Virus record (IMG/VR): IMGVR_UViG_3300044522_000281
Coordinates: 1 to 22,399 of that record
Source: a virus
Reading direction: 5' to 3' (one strand)
DNA: 22,399 nucleotides
The notes beneath the pieces are model-generated. The model was not told where the DNA came from and ran no database searches. It saw nothing but the letters and a program-made list of their open reading frames with translations. Below are positions 1-4,900 of this stretch, piece by piece. Position numbers and translations under genes: made by a program. Numbering within the stretch: position 1 is the first letter of the stretch; every line of letters begins with the position of its first letter.

Positions 1-2
1 GG

Positions 3-104
3 CTAGCTAAACTACATGCAAAGCTTATTGCCGAAAACTCACCAAATATTGAGTGGGCAATAATGTTGACAGAGCAAGCACTTAAGGAGAAAAACGGTGA
101 CTAA
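3..104 (+). CDS. 3' end of a truncated phage gene (left edge)
   Basis: This frame is open from the window edge to a TAA at 102-104 and has no in-frame start that would explain it as a complete gene, so it is probably the last 33 residues of a protein beginning outside the window. The visible part is a charged, helix-prone tail ending LKEKNGD. It overlaps the GTG start of the next gene by 8 bases, the same compact arrangement seen throughout this module. Its final codons (CTT AAG GAG AAA AAC) also contain the Shine-Dalgarno sequence of the next gene. The function is unknown. Being short, it could be a chance open frame, but the gene overlap and the built-in ribosome binding site argue for a real gene. 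Confidence 0.6.
   Translation, partial: LAKLHAKLIAENSPNIEWAIMLTEQALKEKNGD
84..90 (+). promoter_or_regulatory. Ribosome binding site (AAGGAGA) for the GTG-started gene
   Basis: AAGGAGA lies 6 bases before the GTG at 97 and supports that non-ATG start. It sits inside the end of the preceding reading frame. A near copy of the same segment (CTCAAGGAGAAAAAC) precedes the next gene at 333. Confidence 0.7.
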
Positions 105-336
105 ACCCATAGCATGGATGATTTACACAGAAGACGGTAAGTCTGTGTATGTAACCGATAACCCAACCGATATTAAAGAGGACCAACGAGCTTTGCCGCT
201 TTACACGAAGCCTGAGTGGCAGGGGCTGACGAAGGCTGATGTAAATAAACTCACAAAATATGTGATTGCGTTTAAAAGCGAGGTTGTGGAGTTTATTAGA
301 GAAGCAGAAGCAAAGCTCAAGGAGAAAAACACATGA
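97..336 (+). CDS. Small phage hypothetical protein, 79 aa
   Basis: Starts at GTG 97 behind a good AAGGAGA ribosome binding site and ends at a TGA overlapping the next ATG (ATGA, 333-336). The N-terminal half (residues 1-45) contains a layout I recognise from many small phage proteins: M-x-K-P-I-A-W-M-I, an acidic/aspartate-rich turn, a PLYT segment, then WQGLTKADVNKL. The C-terminal half (about 46-79) is a single amphipathic, strongly charged helix. Genes of this layout are common in early accessory regions of tailed phages but have no established function that I can cite. No catalytic motif, membrane segment or signal peptide is visible. It belongs to a run of overlapping small plus-strand genes and is probably co-translated with its neighbours. 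Confidence 0.85.
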   Translation: MTKPIAWMIYTEDGKSVYVTDNPTDIKEDQRALPLYTKPEWQGLTKADVNKLTKYVIAFKSEVVEFIREAEAKLKEKNT

Positions 337-533
337 CTGAAACCGAACGCAAACTAGACCTTCTGCTAGGCGATGCTTTAGCAGAGAACGAACGCCTAAA
401 GCGAGAACTAAAATACCAAGACGCTAGAGAAGGTCACATCGGTACGCACGGGCCGGAGTGCTGGACGTTTGGTCCGCGTCACTACGACTGCGCCATCAGA
501 CACATCAACTCAATGACGGACGACGGAAAATGA
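333..533 (+). CDS. Small coiled-coil Cys/His protein, 66 aa
   Basis: ATG at 333 overlaps the previous stop (ATGA) and is preceded by AAGGAGA at 319-325. Residues 1-30 form a charged helix with leucines spaced for a short coiled coil. Residues 34-60 carry H-x3-H-G-P-E-C-W, then G-P-R-H-Y-D-C-A and a further R-H. These His/Cys residues could bind a metal, but the spacing does not match a zinc finger I can name. The GPECW...GPRHYxCA signature recurs in small phage hypotheticals. Its stop overlaps the start of the DUF3310-type gene by 4 bases, so coupled translation is likely. The function is unknown; a DNA-binding or adaptor role would be a guess. Confidence 0.85.
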   Translation: MTETERKLDLLLGDALAENERLKRELKYQDAREGHIGTHGPECWTFGPRHYDCAIRHINSMTDDGK

Positions 534-739
534 CTGACAACGTAAATAACCCACCGCACTACACGCAGGGGACGGTTGAGTGCATCGAAGCAATCCAGTC
601 TGCGCTGACTGAGGAAGAGTTCCGGGGCTACTGCAAAGGCAACGCCATAAAATATATCTGGCGGGAAAAGCACAAGGGCGGGGATGAGTCTTTGGCGAAG
701 GCTATGTGGTATTTAAACTATAGGGAGCAGTGTGTGTAA
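530..739 (+). CDS. DUF3310-family phage protein, 69 aa
   Basis: I chose ATG 530, which overlaps the upstream TGA (ATGA). A longer in-frame version starting at 458 would run through the previous gene and adds residues outside the family. The protein shows the hallmark order of the DUF3310 (SaV-like) family: NPPHYTQG near residues 6-13, VECIEAI, EEFRGYCKGNAIKYIWR at about 29-45, KHKGG, then a final helix (L-A-K-A-M-W-Y-L). The family is widespread in phages of many hosts. As I recall it includes a region of the T7 gp1.7 nucleotide kinase, but a catalytic role cannot be deduced here because the protein consists only of this short domain. Its stop overlaps the ATG of the following gene (TAATG). 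Confidence 0.92.
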   Translation: MTDNVNNPPHYTQGTVECIEAIQSALTEEEFRGYCKGNAIKYIWREKHKGGDESLAKAMWYLNYREQCV

Positions 740-1143
740 TGTCCCAGATCAAACACGATAACCCAGACATTGCCCGCTGCGCTTCCTTTGTCCTAGGCCT
801 GCCAGAAGGCCTGCGCTGCACTGCCATAGCAGAGCTTATGAAGGTCAGCAAGGACAAGACAAACAGACTACTAGCCATCAGCCGCCAGCTTGGGGTCTTG
901 AAGCTGTCCGGGGCAACCTGGGTAGACCCCCAGTTCTATGATGCTCTGCGTTTAAATGCGGCAGATAGAACCCGACTTCTCAAGAGGGTTGCTTATCACA
1001 AGCGTGAACCAAAGAAGCGAGCAGCAGTAAAATTAACGCTAGGCAAATGGCCTTCTGCTCACATAGTAGGCGACAAGAAGAACGCCAGGAGCATCAATGT
1101 AAACGCTCCAAACAGTGTCTGGCAGTACGCAGACTTCGTATAA
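739..1143 (+). CDS. Putative winged-helix DNA-binding phage protein, 134 aa
   Basis: ATG 739 overlaps the preceding TAA (TAATG) and has GGGAG at 723-727. A GTG at 730 would add three residues but leaves almost no spacing to that site. Residues about 12-60 read as a helix-turn-helix with wing: a first helix, then TAIAELMKVSKDKTNRLLAISRQ as the paired helices, then L-G-V-L-K-L-S-G-A-T-W-V as a beta hairpin. The C-terminal half is basic (many K/R at about 75-105), consistent with nucleic-acid contact, and ends in a short polar tail. It sits last in the overlapping early run and directly before a strongly folded RNA element and a tRNA. A transcriptional or replication-accessory role is an inference from the fold only. 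I cannot assign a named family. Confidence 0.85.
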   Translation: MSQIKHDNPDIARCASFVLGLPEGLRCTAIAELMKVSKDKTNRLLAISRQLGVLKLSGATWVDPQFYDALRLNAADRTRLLKRVAYHKREPKKRAAVKLTLGKWPSAHIVGDKKNARSINVNAPNSVWQYADFV

Positions 1144-1226
1144 GGGATGTGTGCCGTGTAGCGGGTTAGCGCCGCTTGGTTGATGACATAGCACAAACAC
1201 TGCTAGATGTGGACGGTACACATCCC
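1144..1226 (+). ncRNA. Predicted three-way-junction structured RNA upstream of the tRNA
   Basis: Beginning one base after the stop codon of the winged-helix gene, GGGATGTGTGCCGT (1144-1157) pairs with ACGGTACACATCCC (1213-1226). This gives 14 consecutive pairs, one of them G-U. Inside this closing stem are two hairpins, each with a 7-base loop. One is AGCGG/CCGCT (1160-1164 with 1172-1176). The other is ACAT-AGCA/TGCT-(AG)-ATGT (1186-1193 with 1201-1210, two bases bulged). The junction strands are GT, TGGTTGATG and GG. The element ends 4 bases before the tRNA. No T-run follows, so it is not an ordinary terminator. It may be a stable phage small RNA, a riboswitch-like element or a processing signal. 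It matches no class that I can recognise. Confidence 0.55.
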
Positions 1227-1230
1227 CCCT

Positions 1231-1315
1231 GCCTGAGTGGTGAAATTGGTAAACACTAGGGACTTAAAATCCCTCGCCTCACGGCTTACCGGTTCAAATC
1301 CGGTCTCAGGCACCA
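1231..1315 (+). tRNA. trnL: tRNA-Leu (anticodon UAA), CCA encoded
   Basis: The acceptor stem is GCCTGAG paired with CTCAGGC, followed by discriminator A and an encoded CCA at 1313-1315. The anticodon arm is AGGGA, loop CTTAAAA, TCCCT, giving anticodon TAA, which reads UUA and probably UUG. A long variable arm (CGCCTCACGGCTT) makes it a class II tRNA, as expected for leucine. The T arm is ACCGG-TTCAAAT-CCGGT. All arms are intact, so it should be functional. It is probably co-transcribed with the flanking plus-strand genes. The ribosome binding site of the next gene begins at the base after the CCA. UUA codons are frequent in the structural operon, notably before Asn and Lys codons, which gives a plausible reason for the phage to carry it. 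Confidence 0.97.
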
Positions 1316-1320
1316 AAGGA
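1316..1320 (+). promoter_or_regulatory. Ribosome binding site abutting the tRNA 3' end
   Basis: AAGGA immediately follows the tRNA CCA and lies 5 bases before ATG 1326. Maturation of the tRNA 3' end would therefore generate a messenger whose 5' end sits at or just before its own ribosome binding site. Confidence 0.7.
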
Positions 1321-1325
1321 CAAAC

Positions 1326-1514
1326 ATGACTGATCTTGAAATACTAGATTTAAAGCTTGCCAACATCAGCCTCCGGATGGAGCTAAAGAATTTAAAGCAC
1401 AAGTACAAGGGCAGGATAGAGGCAGAGAACTGCTCCTACTTCTGTGAGCAACCAGAGTGCGCCAAAGCACTGGCAGAGAAGACCTGGGCTCCTAATGAAA
1501 TGTCCAGTCTGTAA
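1326..1514 (+). CDS. Small coiled-coil hypothetical protein, 62 aa
   Basis: ATG 1326 is placed by AAGGA at 1316-1320. Residues 1-35 form a leucine-rich, charged amphipathic helix (L at regular spacing through LEILDLKLANISLRMELKNL), likely a coiled coil that dimerises. Residues 37-50 contain three cysteines (C-x3-C-x4-C), which could bind a metal or be incidental. The C-terminal end overlaps the zinc-ribbon gene by 20 bases. It resembles the 66-aa protein at 333 in architecture: an N-terminal short coiled coil followed by a Cys-bearing tail of unknown role. No family is recognised and no function is proposed. Confidence 0.75.
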   Translation: MTDLEILDLKLANISLRMELKNLKHKYKGRIEAENCSYFCEQPECAKALAEKTWAPNEMSSL

Positions 1515-1686
1515 GATAGAGCAGCACCAAGTCTTACGGACAAAGGTTACAGAGCCCGGAATCTTGAGAAGAAGAACGTGTTATAACGGGCACAGGTTCA
1601 CAACCCTGGAGCAAATCCTTGTACAGGAACACGCATCTTTTAAAGACAGTACGCTTGTCCCCATGTCAGCATTGCGGGGTAAGTGA
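1495..1686 (+). CDS. Stand-alone NrdR/Ogr-like zinc-ribbon protein, 63 aa
   Basis: I chose ATG 1495 because the protein then opens with the zinc knuckle itself (M-K-C-P-V-C). A GTG at 1444 would add 17 residues lying entirely within the previous gene. The zinc site is C3-x2-C6 and C29-x3-H33, followed by R-F-T-T-L-E. The segment R-R-R-T-C...H-R-F-T-T-L-E closely resembles the N-terminal zinc ribbon of the ribonucleotide reductase repressor NrdR. The ATP-cone that completes NrdR is missing, and the fourth ligand is His rather than Cys. In size and form it also recalls the P2-type Ogr/Delta late-gene activators. A DNA-binding regulator is likely; whether it acts on nucleotide metabolism or on the late operon is inference. 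The last 68 bases overlap the HNH gene in another frame. Confidence 0.8.
   Translation: MKCPVCKIEQHQVLRTKVTEPGILRRRTCYNGHRFTTLEQILVQEHASFKDSTLVPMSALRGK
1608..1611 (+). promoter_or_regulatory. GGAG ribosome binding site supporting a TTG start
   Basis: GGAG at 1608-1611 lies 7 bases before TTG 1619. No ATG or GTG is available in this frame between the upstream stop at 1565-1567 and the first zinc ligand of the nuclease, so this site decides the start. Confidence 0.65.
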
Positions 1687-1912
1687 CGGGACTGTAGTAG
1701 CTGCGCACTCCAACCAGCTACGGGACGGTAAGGGCAGAGGTTTAAAGGCGCAGGACTATAGGATCGCTGCCCTCTGCTTTACTTGTCACTTCGATATAGA
1801 CCAAGGCAGTAAGCTGTCCAAGGCCGAACGGGTTGAGATCTGGGAAGAGGCTCACCGTAAGACCATTGGATGGCTATTTGATAACGGGCTGCTTAGTCTA
1901 TGTTCTTCTTGA
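1619..1912 (+). CDS. HNH-like zinc nuclease-domain phage protein, 97 aa
   Basis: The start is TTG 1619, supported by GGAG at 1608-1611; beginning here gives the N-terminus R-N-T-H-L-L-K-x-V-R typical of this phage family. Zinc ligands are C16-x2-C19 and C53-x2-C56. Between them lies A-A-H30-S-N-Q-L-R-D-G-K-G-R-G-L-K, and the second knuckle continues as C-F-T-C-H57, giving the beta-beta-alpha-metal layout of an HNH-type nuclease with H30 and H57 as candidate catalytic or metal residues. I recognise the architecture as that of DUF1364-like phage nuclease-domain proteins. Activity in recombination, packaging or host-DNA breakdown is inference. It overlaps the zinc-ribbon gene by 68 bases upstream and the giant minus-strand gene by 20 bases downstream. 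Confidence 0.85.
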   Translation: MYRNTHLLKTVRLSPCQHCGVSDGTVVAAHSNQLRDGKGRGLKAQDYRIAALCFTCHFDIDQGSKLSKAERVEIWEEAHRKTIGWLFDNGLLSLCSS

Positions 1913-4900
1913 TGACCTGAATGTTGGCAGTCAGTTTATTCTCTGCCTTGGTGATGTTTAAAAGAGCATCACGCTTCTCGTCAGGTTCCATCTTAGACGC
2001 CCGGATCAGCAACTTCATTTCCCGGAACTCCTTCATGGTTTTCTCAAGGTCAAGCATATAGTCCTTGGTAGCCAAAAGCTTTATGTTGTCCTTGTAGTAT
2101 GGACCCCATTCCTTGAAGTTCATGGTACGTTCTAAGAGACCCGAAGTACGCACCGCTGCGTCTGTTGAGTTCTTGATTTCATAGTAGGCACTGACAGTCC
2201 CCCGCGCTTCAGGATCAAGCAGGAACCTCTTAATGACCGGGCTTTGTTCAAACCTCTTAGAGGCATCTGTAGAGTCATTATTGATCTTATAGATGGAGTC
2301 CATGAGGCTGAAGGCATACATGCCCATAGTCCCTGTAAACCCACCAAGAAGATGGTCAAGCTTTAAAGGAGATATGCCTGTAGCCCTACCAATATCAGTA
2401 GCAATCCCAGATGTATTAGGCCCAGTCTGGTAGCCTGACTCAACACCTTCCATGCCTTGCCCAACAAGGGGCCTGCCTGTAAAGAAGTTGTAGTTTGTTG
2501 CGTACTCAACAAAAGGCTTGGCAACTTGAGGGATTGGATTTAAAGACAAAGTACCAGATAACTGCCGGACCATTGACTCTGTAAAGTCCTTGTTGGTGTC
2601 CTTGCCAAAGGTGAGTGCCATGATCCTCTCAGGGATCACTTTAAATAAGATACCAACCTCAAATGGGATGGGTAGTTTTATGCCCAACGAAGGCAGAAGC
2701 CAGTAGTTGTCCTTTGTTTCCTGCTCCTGCTTTTTGTATTCATCATCGTCATGCGTCAAGGCCCAGTACATGCAGGACATTGCCATCATGGTTGCACCAC
2801 GGATGAAGAACTGCTTCTGAATTGCATCTGCGCTTTGTTGGTTTATTCCTTTACCAAAAGCTGCGCGGTAGAAAACATCCAAGCCTTGTATCCGAGCATT
2901 TAAGAACGGGATGGAGGCAGTCAGGACACGCACAATGGCAGAGTTACCCTTGCGGTTGAAGTTCATCACCTCAACAGCCCTGTAAATGGCTTCTGCTTCA
3001 TTGTTGGTCTTGGCTAGGACTTCCCTGTAAACCTGCATCCGGGTTGCCGCATCAGAGGCTGTAGTCCCCTTCTCAAGAGCTTCCCAGATACCTGTCACAG
3101 GGCTAGCAAGCTTCTCGTTTGCCGTCCTATACCCAGCAGTCTTGCGCAGATCACTGGCAAACTTATTGCCGCTCTGGACAATGCTCTCAGAGTATTCATT
3201 CCCACCCAGGATGCCGGCGTTAAACAGAGCCTGGAACTCAGGTGACTTCCCTGCGATAGCTGCGGCAAAGTTCCTGATCGTTGTCGCCGGGTTCACACTC
3301 CCTATCCCAGAGGTGACATGCGAAGACATTGAATCCCGGATCATGTTAGCTAGCATGAACCCTGGTTCTTTGGTAACAAGGGTTCTCAATAACTGAGCGG
3401 GCTTAGAGAAGATCCCCATGAAGGGCACATCAGGCAGATTCAAGCTGGTCACAGCCTGTAGCCAAAGCCTATCCTGAGACCTAAATGACTTCTTCATCCC
3501 ATTTACAAGGATGGTTATGGTGTCATCACCCGTGGAGACAAAGGACAACGGCTCAAGAACGTCTGTAGATCCTGGCGCATTTAAACTAAGAGCAACGGTC
3601 ACAGCCTTCTGGCCTGCTGTGTTCTTGATGCCCATCTGGATGGCAGACTGCGTGTTCCGGATGATGGTCTCAAGGAAGTCCGCAACAGGAGCATCAGATC
3701 CACCTTTAAGCTTCTTGGGTGGCTTTACACCTGTAAGCGACTGGAAGAGCTTAGGCCCAATGGTTGGCTCATCATCCATTTGGCGGTAGAACGGGATGTA
3801 GTCTCCGTACTTAATCCACTCTTTCCGGCCTTCATCGTTTATAACCCCGGTGTCCATTAAATACTTGGACAACTGATTGTTGTACTTAATCCATTCCTTT
3901 TGGACATCTACAAATTCCGGGTAAAGATTCTCGTAATACGCAGCTTCTGCAATGTCAGGAGGAGTGTAATTTATCTCAGTGCCGTTAGGGTTTGTTGCCG
4001 AAGGCATCAGCCGCTTACCGCGCTTCACACCAGCCCAGAGTTGATAAGCCCTGTAAATGTCTGGGTCACCCTTGCCAAGCTTAGTGAGGACGGAGAAGAT
4101 CTCTAAGGGGCCTTTAATAGTGCCATTTAAAGTACTGACAGTGGTCATGCCGTTGGCAAAGACGGGGACACCACCAGATTTACTAAACACGGCAGCGGTC
4201 AAGCCTGCACCGTAGTCAGACATCATGGCAGCAGCTTCTGAGCTTGCATCTGCCAAAAGACCGAACCCGCCCATCCTATCGGCACGCTGCTTGTCATAGA
4301 CCCCAAGCTGGTTGTAACGATTTAACCAGACCTGACGGTACTCTGAGAAGTGCTTGGGAGAAATAGCACTTAGTAGTCTAGATGCCCAGCCTTCTTCTAT
4401 CCGGGCAACTGAAGTGCGGTCAATTGCTGCGTTGGCAGATGCTCTCCAAGTGCTACGAAGGCTTAGCTTCTCGGTGCTTCCGGCAGGGACTCCACCACTT
4501 TCATCAGGTGTTCCGCTCTCTCCTGCGGCGACATTCCCAGTGTTAACTCCTCTATCGAAGACCACAGAGGGTCGCGGTCGTCCACTACCCTCACTGGACT
4601 GCTTGATGATTGCTTCTTCATATCCGATGTCATCTGCTTTCTTCCCACTCAGCTTACCGTAAAGACGCTTCTCATAGTACCAAAGCGCTGCCTGGATGTC
4701 CGCAAGACTCAGGTTTATTTTCTCTTCCTGCAACAATTTTTGTGTGCGGCGGGCTGCGTCATACATGAACTTGCGGTCAGAAGAACCGAAAGGAGCCTCT
4801 TCAAGCATCTCGTATTCATTCTTGTAAATGGTGTTAGCCATTTTTTCAAGTCTGTTTTCATACATCAACTGATCAAAAGCGTCTTCAGCAACTACCCTTG

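Noticed and set aside
458-529. Longer N-terminus for the DUF3310-type protein
   Set aside because: The extra residues are read from inside the previous gene; the family begins near the NPPHY motif, and ATG 530 overlaps the upstream stop as at other junctions.
482-673. Minus-strand open frame of 63 codons opposite the DUF3310 gene
   Set aside because: It lies antisense to a recognisable family protein, has no ribosome binding site evidence and no recognisable domain.
1177-1212. TTGATGA in the RNA element, resembling part of a hammerhead ribozyme core (CUGANGA)
   Set aside because: The required GAAA strand and the expected stem order are absent, so a hammerhead assignment is not supported.
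1039-1221. Minus-strand open frame of 60 codons across the RNA element
   Set aside because: It is antisense to the winged-helix gene and to the folded RNA; its sequence looks like a translated shadow.
1213-1230. Intrinsic terminator formed by the 14-bp stem before the tRNA
   Set aside because: The 3' arm is followed by a C-run, not a T-run, and the loop is 55 bases with its own hairpins.
1231-1315. Phage attachment site in the tRNA gene
   Set aside because: No integrase, no second copy of the tRNA end and no direct repeat are visible in the window; the tRNA is complete and sits inside an operon.
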